Of a stretch of 64,000 nt of DNA, positions 36,454 through 45,327 are shown piece by piece (within the stretch, counting starts at the first letter, position 1; the number at the start of each line of letters is the position of its first letter). Source of the stretch: an uncultured Cohaesibacter sp. GTDB taxonomy: Bacteria; Pseudomonadota; Alphaproteobacteria; Rhizobiales; Cohaesibacteraceae. The notes beneath the pieces were generated by a model. The model saw nothing but the letters and a program-made list of their open reading frames with translations. It made no database searches and was not told where the DNA came from. Location: NCBI RefSeq assembly GCF_963662805.1, contig NZ_OY759863.1, positions 1-64,000 of the forward strand. Direction: 5' to 3'. The translations under genes were made by a program, and so were the position numbers.

Positions 36454-36660
36454 ATGCCATTCGTCGGATTGGACAGAGACCTTGCAACGACTCGCAGATC
36501 AACTGGCGCAGGCGTGCTGGAAGCCATGATCCTGAGTGGCTACAGCCTCGCCCGAGACCCGTCGCAACGGATCGATGCGAGCCAGAAGTGCCTGTCCGCA
36601 CCGCAGCAACCCTCATCCCTTTGCAGACAAAATCAAGGTCAATTGCGCAAAGCGCTCTGA
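36454..36660 (+). CDS. Possible small protein of unknown function
   Basis: A 68-aa ORF starting MPFVGLDRDLATTRRSTGAG with a strong GAAGGAG ribosome binding site 9 bases before the ATG, ending 107 bp before a strong terminator. The C-terminal half is Gln/Ser-rich and not family-like. Either a small unique protein or part of a non-coding transcript ended by that terminator. Confidence 0.3.
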   Translation: MPFVGLDRDLATTRRSTGAGVLEAMILSGYSLARDPSQRIDASQKCLSAPQQPSSLCRQNQGQLRKAL

Positions 36661-36767
36661 ATTGGCCCGCCTGTTGCATATAATTTCCCATAACCTGATT
36701 GTTCGGTTTTGCGCCAATTGTTGGTTCTAAAGAATTTGCGCGAAACACATTCGTTTCATAACCAATG

Positions 36768-36796
36768 GCCACAGCCCTCACGGGCTGTGGCTTTTT
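36768..36796 (+). terminator. Strong rho-independent terminator
   Basis: GCCACAGCCC pairs perfectly with GGGCTGTGGC around TCAC, followed by TTTTT. It lies 440 bp after phaC and 107 bp after the small ORF, so it ends one of those transcripts or a small RNA. Confidence 0.85.
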
Positions 36797-37302
36797 GACG
36801 CGAAGACTGCGTAAATCCCCCGATTCCAGCAAGGTTTTCAGTTCGGAACAAATGTATTTAATTCACGTAGATCGAGAAACAATTGTGCAATTTATCATGA
36901 AAATCAGCCCCTTGATGCAATTTTTCTCCGCTTTTGCATGGATGGAGCTTGACGCCCCCCTGCTTAACAATTACGCAGACACTCAGTTCTGAAATCCATT
37001 TTCTCGGCATTTGTTCTATAGTTGGATGAATGTTCGGGATACTTGCGCCTCTTTTTACAAGAGTAGCCGAGAGAGTGACTGGCAATGCGACAAGATCTGC
37101 CGCAAAGTTCGACATAAGCTCGCAGCGTAAGCACTGCCCAAGGCAGTTGGAGATGGAAGGAAGCCAGATCTTCGCGAACTGGCGCTCAGATGGACAAGGC
37201 AGATTGTCCAGTTTCGAAAAAACGTTGGCGCTCCGCGTTTTTGACCTGATAAACAGGCCAGGAACATGGATCGCAGACCCAAAGTAAGTGAGGACTATCG
37301 GT
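36797..37302. other. About 500-bp region upstream of the glutamate synthase-like gene
   Basis: AT-rich around 36840-37020, so it probably contains the promoter. An 85-codon ORF (37030-37287) runs into the start of the next gene but lacks a ribosome binding site. No riboswitch fold was recognised. Confidence 0.4.
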
Positions 37303-40300
37303 TTGGAACAGTCTCAGCATCAATATGGCCTTTATGACCACAGCTTTGAGAAAAGCAGTTGCGGCGTTGGTTTCATGACCTACAAGTCTGGTGTGCAAAC
37401 CCATGACGTGTTGGTCAAAGGTCACGAGGCGCTTTGCACTATTCCGCACCGCGGCGGCATGAGCGCCGAAGGTGTTGGTGACGGTGCCGGGGTATGTATC
37501 GATCTGTCTGTCTCTTTCTTCCGCAAGATCACCGGCATGCCAAAGCTTACGCTTGGCGAATTCGGGGTTGGCAACTTCTTCCTGCCCGAAGACCGCAATG
37601 CCTGGGGTGCTGCGGACAAGCTGATCAAGGAAAGCCTCGAAAAGCACGATCTGAAGATCATTCTCGTGCGCGATGCTCCCGTCAACCAGACCGTGATCCG
37701 TCCGGCTGCCCTCAAATATATGCTGACCGTTCATCAGGTCGTGTTCGTGAAAACCGACGAGATGGACGCCAAGACCTTTGATCGCAAGATCCACGATGCC
37801 CTGATGGACATCGAGGCGGTTGCCTATCTGGAGCCGAACCTCAAGGGTCTCTATCCGGTTTCCATGTCTGCTCACACTCAGGTTTACAAAGGGCGTTTGA
37901 ACTCCAACGAGATCATCCCATACTTCCTCGACCTGATGGATGAGGATCATGAGATCCATTCCATGTTCTTCCATACGCGTTTCTCGACGAACACCGAGCC
38001 GCAGCCATCCATGGCGCAACCATTCCGTCTGATGGCGCACAATGGCGAGCTCAACACGGACAAGAAGAACCGTCTGTCGGAAGCTGCTATTGCCCAGATG
38101 AAGAACCAGCAGATCTATTCTCCTCCGGGTCAGTCCGACTCTGCGCGTCTTGATCAGACGCTCGAGCGTCGCCTGATCGAGGACGATCTTGATCTCATCA
38201 CGGCCGTTGTCGCCATGATGCCTCCCGCTTGGGAGAATGACAGCCGGTTCCCCGATGATGTCAAAGTCATGCTCGAGTATTTCTCTCTCTATGAAGAGAA
38301 AAACGACGGCCCGGCCGCGCTGATCTTCGGTAACGGCACGGTTGTCGGAGCACGTCTTGACCGCCTCGGCTTGCGCCCCTTGCGCTCGGTCGAGACGGAC
38401 GAGTATCTCTGCGTGATGTCCGAAGCCGGTCAGATCGATTTCCCTGCCGAAACGATCACCCGCCGTGGCCGTATCGAGGCTGGTGGCATGCTCTATTTCG
38501 ACCACTCAACAGGCAAGTCCTACACCTCCGCCGAAGCACTCGAAATGCTCGCGAAAAAACGGGACTATCGCTCGCTGCTTGAGGAAGCACGCGCCAACCT
38601 GTCCGACCTGCCGAAGGTCGAGGGCACGACTGAGGTCGCCTCTTCCTTCAATGATCATCAGCGCTCCGTCGCCTATGGCCTCAATCAGGAAAGCTACAAA
38701 TTCCTGATGGACCCGATGATGCAGTCCGGTTCGGAAAAAATCTCGGCCATGGGCTATGGCGTCGCCATCAACTCACTGACCAATCAGGAAGGCGGCATGG
38801 CGAAATATTTCTCCCAGCGCTTTGCACAGGTCACGAACCCGCCGCTCGACAGCTTGCGCGAAGCGGACGGCATGACCTTGCGCGTTGCTCTGGGTGCCAA
38901 GCCGAACTTCAACAAGGACGCCACCAAGCAGCTCGTCGTGCAGACGCCGATCCTGTCGCCGGACGATCTTGCGACCATCCGTGCGCAGAGCGATGTGAAA
39001 GTTACCGAGATCGAGACGGTCTTCAAGGTCGATCATAAAGCCGACAGCGAGAAGGTCATCAGTGATCTTTTGGCCGCCGTTCACAGCGTTTGCGATCAGG
39101 TTGAAGAAGCAGCCAGCAAGGTTGGCGGCATCATCATTCTGTCCGATGCGATGGTTGATCCCGAATTGGCGGCCATTCCGCTCATTCTGATCATTTCGGC
39201 GGCGAACCAGCGTTTGATCGAACAGGGTTTACGCTTCCGGGTGTCCCTCATTGCCGAGAGCGGCCAGATCGCATCCGCCCATCAGGTAGCAACGGCGCTT
39301 GGCTTTGGTGCCTCTGCGGTGATGCCTATTGCCGTTGAGGCACGGGCTCGCGAATTCGCCAAGGGTGATCCGGCAGAAACCCGCAAGGGCATTGCCCGTT
39401 TCATCAAGGCTGCAAACAAGTCGCTGATGAAAACGATGGGTAAAGTTGGCCTCTGCACCGCGGAAAGTTATATCGGCGGCGAGTTTTTCGAACCGAACTT
39501 CCTCGATACGGACGAGAAGATCCTCAAGCGCTTCTTCCCTCACGTGAAGAATACGGTTGGTGGTGTCGACTTTGCTGCGATCGCCCAGAGCGTCGTCGAC
39601 TGGCACGAACGGGCCTGTGAAGTGAAAAGCGAGGATGACATTCCTCTGCTCGGCCTCTTCAAGGAACGAGCCGAAGGCGCTGGCCATACCTATGGCACGA
39701 CCGCCGTTCGCGGCTTTGTCGACATGACCGAAGAAAAGATCCAGTCCGGTCGTCATGCACCTGAAAAGGGAGATGCGAACGAGACCGATCTGCGGCTGCT
39801 TCCCGTTGCCCGACTGAAAGACGCCTATGGCAAGGATGCTGATGCTTATCGTCATACGAACTTCAGCCGCCTGAATGAGGAAGAAATCGACGCATTCCAG
39901 ATCACTCCTGCCTATCGCCAGTTTGTGCTCGAGCTGCAAAAGGAGCGCGAAGCGCGTCCTGCTGCCCTACGCGACGTTCTGGCCTTCCCGGCTGACGTCA
40001 ACTGGGCACATTCCGCCGAGGAATTCGGTCAGGAACTGTTCAAGCACGATGTGGTCGGCAACAACAACTTTGTTGTCCGGGGCATGAAAGTGGTTGCCAA
40101 AGACGAAGATAACTTCGCGATCAGCCTCGATGCCGCAGCAGGCAATCAGGAGCGTCTCGTTGCGCTCTCCGTCGCCTTCAAGAAGAAGTTCGGCGATGAT
40201 CTTGTCAACCTTGAAACCTCCGACGCGGAAATCCTCGTCAAGGCGCAAGGACTAGCTCTTGGCTACTTTGCCAACGTTATCGAGGCGAATCCGGTTCTGT

Positions 40301-42786
40301 CCGTTGACGAGGTGCAACCTGCTCATGAAATCTCGGCCATGCTGGCGTCTGGCGCCATGTCGCACGGTGCGCTTGTCGCACCTGCCCATGAAGCTGTCGC
40401 TCATGGTACGAACATGGTCGGAGCCTTCTCCAACTCTGGTGAAGGTGGCGAGCACATGTCGCGCTATGGCACCATTCGTTCCAGCCGCATCAAACAGCTG
40501 GCGTCCGGTCGTTTCGGTGTCTGGACCGGCTATCTTGCCGACCCGACCCTCGAAGAGCTGGAAATCAAGATCGCGCAGGGTGCAAAGCCCGGCGAAGGTG
40601 GTCAGTTGCCCGGCAAGAAGGTGACGGTCGAGATCGCGGCAGCCCGTGGCGGCACGCCCGGTGTCGAGCTGATTTCACCTCCGCCGCACCATGATACCTA
40701 CTCGATCGAGGATCTGGCGCAGCTTATCCATGATGCCAAGGCAGCTCGTGTTCGCGTTATCGTCAAACTGGTGTCGTCCGAAGGCATCGGCACGATTGCC
40801 GTTGGCGTGGCAAAGGCGGGCGCTGACATCATCAATGTCGCCGGCAACACCGGCGGTACGGGTGCTGCGGCTGTGACCTCGCTCAAGAACACCGGTCGCG
40901 CAGCCGAAATCGGCCTCGCGGAAGTCCATCAGGCCCTCGCGCGCAACGGCCTGCGTGACAAGGTCATCCTGCGTTGCTCGGGTGCCCACCAGACGGCATC
41001 TGACGTGGTCAAATCCTGCCTTCTGGGTGGTGACAGTTTCGAGTTCGGCACGACCGCTCTGATGATGCTCAAATGTGTCATGGCGAAAAACTGCAACATC
41101 AAATGCCCGGCCGGTCTGACGACCAACTCGGAAGTCTTTGATGGTGACCCACGTGCTCTGGCTCAGTATCTGCTGAACATCGCTCATGAAGCCCGCGAAA
41201 TCATCGCGTCTCTCGGCTTCAAGTCGATGCGCGAGGCTCGTGGACGGTCCGACTATCTGCATCTGGTCAAGCATCCGCGTGCCATCGGTCAGATGGATCT
41301 TCGCAAGATGCTGACGGTTGTAGAAGAGGTGCATATCAAAGAGCCGGTCTATCTCGAAGCAAACTTCGAAATTGACAACATGCTTCTCAAAGAGTTCCGC
41401 AATCAGGCCATACAGCGTCATCAGCGCAGCGCCAAACTCGTCGTCACGCGCAAACTCGACAACCGCCACAAGACGGTGGGTGGTCAGCTTGCCATCGACA
41501 TCGAGCGGATGCTGCAGCATGAGATTTCGGAGAAGCATGTCAAATCCATGCCGATGGTCTACACCGATGACCGTGGCCGCAACCTGATCAAGCCTGAGCT
41601 GCTCGAGATCCATACCCATGGCTCGGCTGGCCAGTCTTTCGCAGCTTTCTGCAACTCCGGCATGGTCTTCCACCACACCGGAACCTGCAACGACGGCGTT
41701 GGCAAGGGGGCGTCGGGCGGCAACATCGCCATCCATTCCCCGGGCGGCGGCGAGAAGGAAAACTATCTGATCGGCAACTTCGCTCTCTTCGGCGCGTCGG
41801 GCTCGTCCCTGTTCGTTGAAGGTGGCGCCGGTGACCGTTTCGGGGTTCGTAACTCGGGCGCAACCGCCGTTGTCGAGGGCGTTGGTGACTTCTGTGGTGA
41901 ATATATGACCAACGGAGCCATCATGAACCTTGGCGGCTTCGGCAAAGGCTTCTGTAACGGCATGTCCGGTGGCGTTGCCTACCAGTATGATCCGTATGAT
42001 CAGCTCGAAGCACTCTATAGCCATGACTCGGTCAAACTGCACCGCCTTGACGGGGACAATGATCGCGCCAAGCTGCATCGGATCGCGGTAGAAACTCTGC
42101 TCAAACGCCATGTGAAATTTGTCAATTCGGAGAAAGCCAAGTTCATTCTGGAGAATTTCGAGACCGAGGTTTCCAACTTCAAGTTCGCGACCCCGTTGGC
42201 TCTCGAAACCTATCAGAACTACGAGGCCATTCTGAAGGCGAACACGCGAAAGGAACTGGTCGAGGAACTCGGCAACGCGCTGGTTTCCTATCAGATCCGC
42301 AAGTTCAAGGAAGCCTATCGCGATGGCCGCACGATTGCTGGCGGTGCAGTTCCCCAGCACGGGGAAAGCGATACGCAGCTGATGTATGAGCTGATCAACA
42401 ATTTCACGGTCATCAACATGGCTCAGCAGGTCGTAAAGGCTCGCTATCGCAGTGAAAGTGTGGATCAGGCAACGCTTAACGACGGCGTGCGCAAGCTCAT
42501 TCTCACCGAAGATTACACCCTGATGACCAAGTTGGCAGGGATCGCACGACAGGCACTGGAGGATTATTCCGACATGGAAATCGCCGTCATGGTGTCTGAC
42601 AAGCGGATGAGAGACTATAAAACGGCACTGTCCAACCGAAATGTCCGGCTGATGGACTCCATCGGCACCTACGGGTGGATCCTGCTTCAGGATCGGTTGA
42701 ACCGTGCAGCAATGGGCGATCTGCCGGATTTCGAGGTTCTGTTTGCTCGAACTTCCAGCATGGAACTGGTCAAGCAGGTGTCTTAA
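37303..42786 (+). CDS. Oversized glutamate synthase large-subunit-like protein
   Basis: A GltB-type protein of about 1827 aa; normal GltB is about 1500. The start chosen is TTG at 37303, with AGGA 8 bases upstream; GTG at 37288 is the alternative. Domains: class II glutaminase from Cys20 (SCGVGF, after a short propeptide); central region with NQEGGMAKYFSQRFAQVTNP; FMN synthase domain (AMSHGALVAPAHEAVAHGTN, SGEGGEHMSRYG, SPPPHHDTYSIEDLAQLI); a cysteine cluster C1258-x5-C-x3-C in place of the usual C-x5-C-x4-C of the 3Fe-4S site; GXGXG domain (GGFGKGFCNGMSGGVAY); and about 200 extra C-terminal residues. The expected products are glutamate from glutamine and 2-oxoglutarate, but no gltD lies nearby. 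A diflavin reductase gene follows 51 bp downstream and may supply electrons. Called GltB-like because of these differences. Confidence 0.85.
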   Translation: MEQSQHQYGLYDHSFEKSSCGVGFMTYKSGVQTHDVLVKGHEALCTIPHRGGMSAEGVGDGAGVCIDLSVSFFRKITGMPKLTLGEFGVGNFFLPEDRNAWGAADKLIKESLEKHDLKIILVRDAPVNQTVIRPAALKYMLTVHQVVFVKTDEMDAKTFDRKIHDALMDIEAVAYLEPNLKGLYPVSMSAHTQVYKGRLNSNEIIPYFLDLMDEDHEIHSMFFHTRFSTNTEPQPSMAQPFRLMAHNGELNTDKKNRLSEAAIAQMKNQQIYSPPGQSDSARLDQTLERRLIEDDLDLITAVVAMMPPAWENDSRFPDDVKVMLEYFSLYEEKNDGPAALIFGNGTVVGARLDRLGLRPLRSVETDEYLCVMSEAGQIDFPAETITRRGRIEAGGMLYFDHSTGKSYTSAEALEMLAKKRDYRSLLEEARANLSDLPKVEGTTEVASSFNDHQRSVAYGLNQESYKFLMDPMMQSGSEKISAMGYGVAINSLTNQEGGMAKYFSQRFAQVTNPPLDSLREADGMTLRVALGAKPNFNKDATKQLVVQTPILSPDDLATIRAQSDVKVTEIETVFKVDHKADSEKVISDLLAAVHSVCDQVEEAASKVGGIIILSDAMVDPELAAIPLILIISAANQRLIEQGLRFRVSLIAESGQIASAHQVATALGFGASAVMPIAVEARAREFAKGDPAETRKGIARFIKAANKSLMKTMGKVGLCTAESYIGGEFFEPNFLDTDEKILKRFFPHVKNTVGGVDFAAIAQSVVDWHERACEVKSEDDIPLLGLFKERAEGAGHTYGTTAVRGFVDMTEEKIQSGRHAPEKGDANETDLRLLPVARLKDAYGKDADAYRHTNFSRLNEEEIDAFQITPAYRQFVLELQKEREARPAALRDVLAFPADVNWAHSAEEFGQELFKHDVVGNNNFVVRGMKVVAKDEDNFAISLDAAAGNQERLVALSVAFKKKFGDDLVNLETSDAEILVKAQGLALGYFANVIEANPVLSVDEVQPAHEISAMLASGAMSHGALVAPAHEAVAHGTNMVGAFSNSGEGGEHMSRYGTIRSSRIKQLASGRFGVWTGYLADPTLEELEIKIAQGAKPGEGGQLPGKKVTVEIAAARGGTPGVELISPPPHHDTYSIEDLAQLIHDAKAARVRVIVKLVSSEGIGTIAVGVAKAGADIINVAGNTGGTGAAAVTSLKNTGRAAEIGLAEVHQALARNGLRDKVILRCSGAHQTASDVVKSCLLGGDSFEFGTTALMMLKCVMAKNCNIKCPAGLTTNSEVFDGDPRALAQYLLNIAHEAREIIASLGFKSMREARGRSDYLHLVKHPRAIGQMDLRKMLTVVEEVHIKEPVYLEANFEIDNMLLKEFRNQAIQRHQRSAKLVVTRKLDNRHKTVGGQLAIDIERMLQHEISEKHVKSMPMVYTDDRGRNLIKPELLEIHTHGSAGQSFAAFCNSGMVFHHTGTCNDGVGKGASGGNIAIHSPGGGEKENYLIGNFALFGASGSSLFVEGGAGDRFGVRNSGATAVVEGVGDFCGEYMTNGAIMNLGGFGKGFCNGMSGGVAYQYDPYDQLEALYSHDSVKLHRLDGDNDRAKLHRIAVETLLKRHVKFVNSEKAKFILENFETEVSNFKFATPLALETYQNYEAILKANTRKELVEELGNALVSYQIRKFKEAYRDGRTIAGGAVPQHGESDTQLMYELINNFTVINMAQQVVKARYRSESVDQATLNDGVRKLILTEDYTLMTKLAGIARQALEDYSDMEIAVMVSDKRMRDYKTALSNRNVRLMDSIGTYGWILLQDRLNRAAMGDLPDFEVLFARTSSMELVKQVS

Positions 42787-42837
42787 GGCACCTGCTTCCA
42801 CAGCCTCCCTCCCCATTCCTGACGACGGACAAGAGTA

Positions 42838-44589
42838 ATGAAAGTTCCATTTCTACCCGAAGATGCGCCCTTCTCTGACGACCAGAAATCCTGGCTGGCC
42901 GGGTTCTATGCCGGTTTGCACACGCAGATGCTGCAAGGGCAGCAAACGACTCCTTCCACCTCGACCGCCTCTCTGACCGCCAACATTCTTTATGGTACCC
43001 AGACGGGCAACTCGGAAGGTCTGGCAGAAGATCTCGGTACGTTGATGAAAGCCAACGGCATGAATGCCAAGGTCGCCTCCCTCGACGAGGTCGAAGCCGA
43101 AGATCTCGCCAAGATGGACTATATCCTGCTGATCACCTCCACCTATGGTGAAGGCGAGATGCCGGACAATGCCGAACTGTTCTGGGATGCCTTCAAGGGC
43201 TCGGGCATGCCGCGCCTTGAGCATGTGCACTTTGCCGTACTTGCTCTGGGCGATACCGCCTATGACGACTTCTGCGAGGCAGGCAAGCAGTTCGATCTTC
43301 GTTTCGAGCAGCTCGGCGCAAAACGCATGGCGACCCGCGTTGACTGCGACGTCGACTTCGAGGAAGACGCCGAAGCCTGGAGCACGCATGTCATCGAGGA
43401 GCTGTCGAAGTTCAAACCCGCTGGCAGCGACGAGCCTATTGCAGCGGCAGACGAAGTCGAGAAACCCGGCAAATCGAAATGGACCCGCAAGAACCCGTTC
43501 TTGTCGCCCGTCACGGTTAATCACCTTCTGTCCGGCGAAGGCTCGGCCAAGGAAATCCGTCACTACGAGTTTGATCTGTCGAACGACGGTCCGTCCTATG
43601 AAGCCGGTGATGCGCTCAATGTGATCCCGACCAACGATCCGGCACTTGTCGCCTCGTGGCTCGGCTATATGGGTGTTCCGGGTGACACGGCCCTGCCCGG
43701 CAAAGATCTGCCGCTTGAGGAACTGCTGCTGAGCCAGCTCGAGATTTCGACGCCCAGTAATGATTTCATCAAGGCCGTTGCAGAACGGACCGATGACGAT
43801 CATCTCAAGCACATCGTCGGGCATGGCGACAAGGAAGCCATGGAGGCCTATCTGTGGTCGAAAGATGCACTCGATGTTGCGATGCTGCATCCGAAGGCGC
43901 AGTTCAGCGTTGCCGAGCTGGTCGATCTGTTCAAGCCGCTGCAGCATCGTGCCTACTCGATCTCGTCGAGCTCCAAGATGCATCCGGACAGCGTTCACCT
44001 GACCATTGCTGCCGTGCGCTACAACAGCCATGGCCGCATGCATGGTGGTGTCGCGTCCTGTTTCCTTGCCGATCGTGTCGGCTCTGACCCGGCGCGCGTC
44101 TTCGTCTCGCCGAACAAGAGCTTCCGTGTGCCCGAGAACAATGATGTTCCGATGATCATGGTTGGCCCCGGCACCGGCATTGCACCGTTCCGCGCCTTCC
44201 TTCAGGAACGTCAGGCGATTGGCGCTCAGGGCAAGAACTGGCTGTTCTTCGGCGATCAGCATGAGCATTGCGATTTCATCTACAAGGATGAGCTCGGTGC
44301 CATGCAGGACGCCGGTGTGCTTCACCGCCTTGATCTCGCCTTCTCACGCGATCAGAAGGAAAAGATCTACGTGCAGACCCGCATGAAGGAACATGGCAAG
44401 GACCTGTATGCGGCGTTGCAAGAAGGCGGCCATTTCTATGTCTGCGGTGATGCAACGCGCATGGCCAAGGATGTGGATCAGGCTCTGCATGCCATCATTT
44501 CCGAGCAGGCAGGCGTCAGCGAAGACGGAGCCGTTGAATATGTCAACGCTCTCAAGAAGGAAAAGCGCTACGTACGCGACGTTTATTGA
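42838..44589 (+). CDS. Diflavin NADPH reductase (sulfite reductase flavoprotein-like)
   Basis: A 583-aa protein with an N-terminal flavodoxin domain (ILYGTQTGNSEGLAEDL near residue 50, TSTYGEGEMPDNA, ALGDTAYDDFCEAG) and a C-terminal FAD/NADPH reductase module (RAYSISSSSKMHPDSVHLT, VGPGTGIAPFRAFLQER, FFGDQHEHCDFIY, YVCGDATRMAKDV, ending RYVRDVY with the terminal aromatic). The layout is that of CysJ/cytochrome P450 reductase. No cysI or cysH is adjacent, so sulfite reduction is not supported by context. The gene is 51 bp after the GltB-like gene and followed by a terminator, so the two form an operon and the reductase probably feeds electrons to it. A short N-terminal extension (about 45 residues) precedes the flavodoxin domain. 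Confidence 0.9.
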   Translation: MKVPFLPEDAPFSDDQKSWLAGFYAGLHTQMLQGQQTTPSTSTASLTANILYGTQTGNSEGLAEDLGTLMKANGMNAKVASLDEVEAEDLAKMDYILLITSTYGEGEMPDNAELFWDAFKGSGMPRLEHVHFAVLALGDTAYDDFCEAGKQFDLRFEQLGAKRMATRVDCDVDFEEDAEAWSTHVIEELSKFKPAGSDEPIAAADEVEKPGKSKWTRKNPFLSPVTVNHLLSGEGSAKEIRHYEFDLSNDGPSYEAGDALNVIPTNDPALVASWLGYMGVPGDTALPGKDLPLEELLLSQLEISTPSNDFIKAVAERTDDDHLKHIVGHGDKEAMEAYLWSKDALDVAMLHPKAQFSVAELVDLFKPLQHRAYSISSSSKMHPDSVHLTIAAVRYNSHGRMHGGVASCFLADRVGSDPARVFVSPNKSFRVPENNDVPMIMVGPGTGIAPFRAFLQERQAIGAQGKNWLFFGDQHEHCDFIYKDELGAMQDAGVLHRLDLAFSRDQKEKIYVQTRMKEHGKDLYAALQEGGHFYVCGDATRMAKDVDQALHAIISEQAGVSEDGAVEYVNALKKEKRYVRDVY

Positions 44590-44612
44590 TCTGACTGACC
44601 AGTCAATTTTTG

Positions 44613-44639
44613 AAGCCGGCCCTTGTGGCCGGCTTTTTT
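44613..44639 (+). terminator. Rho-independent terminator after the diflavin reductase gene
   Basis: AAGCCGGCC, loop CTTGT, GGCCGGCTT, then TTTT. It lies 23 bp after the stop codon and closes the GltB-like/reductase operon. Confidence 0.95.
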
Positions 44640-44883
44640 GTATGCTCTCGTTGCACCCGGTGGAAGCAATATTGTACCTACGCTGTACAATGCCTTAAGA
44701 GCTCAATCGAGGTGACTTAAAATCTCGTGGTCAAACCCCTCGTTCGAGCATCAAAAAGTTCATATTTCGCGATGTTCTAGTACATCCGGTTACATTGTTT
44801 GGCTGTATCACATGGCGTATAATTGCGGTACGGCTTTGGGCAACAAGACAACGGGTCTTCCCGCTCTGTCAGGAGGTGTTCTC

Positions 44884-45204
44884 ATGACCAGTCTTTCCAA
44901 TCTATCTCGCAAGGTCCTCATTGCTGCCGGCTTCTTGTTTGCAGCCCCAATTGCCACAGTCCCGGGGACCGATTTTTCATTCGTCAGTCAGGCCAATGCG
45001 CAGGGCTATCAATATATGAGCTGTGGTGAGCTTTGGTATGCTCGCAATGCGATCTACGCGCAGCAGGGATATTGCTTCAAGACCCAACGGGCTCGCCAGA
45101 CCTTTGGCCCACGCTGCTATGCACCGTGGGGTCGTCTGACCGTTTCGCAACAGCGCCGGGTCAATCGCATCCAGAGCTGGGAACGGCGCTACGGCTGCCG
45201 CTAA
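44884..45204 (+). CDS. Secreted YARHG-domain protein
   Basis: A 106-aa protein with an N-terminal signal peptide (KVLIAAGFLFAAPIA, then a second possible cleavage at NAQG) and a YARHG-type domain: CGELWYARNAIYAQQGYCFK, then TQRARQTF and a C-terminal WGRLTVSQQRRVNRI. The four cysteines in the mature part suggest disulphides, so it is probably periplasmic. The ATG at 44884 has an ideal AGGAGGTG site; the frame extends to 44812 but those residues lack support. The role of YARHG domains is not known; they are common in alphaproteobacterial cell-envelope proteins. Confidence 0.85.
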   Translation: MTSLSNLSRKVLIAAGFLFAAPIATVPGTDFSFVSQANAQGYQYMSCGELWYARNAIYAQQGYCFKTQRARQTFGPRCYAPWGRLTVSQQRRVNRIQSWERRYGCR

Positions 45205-45270
45205 TGGTCCTAAAAGGCAGATACTGCCTGCGGTCTGATCTGGATTTAAACTGACGTTCTATCAATCAAA

Positions 45271-45299
45271 AAAACCCGCAGTCCTAAACTGCGGGTTTT
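45271..45299. terminator. Bidirectional terminator between the YARHG gene and malQ
   Basis: AAAACCCGCAG, loop TCCTAAA, CTGCGGGTTTT; perfect 11-bp stem with A-run on one side and T-run on the other, placed between convergent genes. Confidence 0.95.
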
Positions 45300-45327
45300 C
45301 TCAAATGGGGCCATTGATAGAAGACCG

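Noticed and set aside
37030..37287. 85-codon ORF ending at the start of the GltB-like gene
   Set aside because: No ribosome binding site, composition not protein-like, and its stop merely coincides with the TAAGTGAGG before the next start.
37186..42816. Long minus-strand ORFs (439 and 713 codons) opposite the GltB-like gene
   Set aside because: They are antisense shadows of a well-conserved coding sequence with no recognisable domains.
42853..44325. 490-codon minus-strand ORF opposite the diflavin reductase
   Set aside because: Shadow frame; the plus strand encodes a clear flavoprotein with all motifs.
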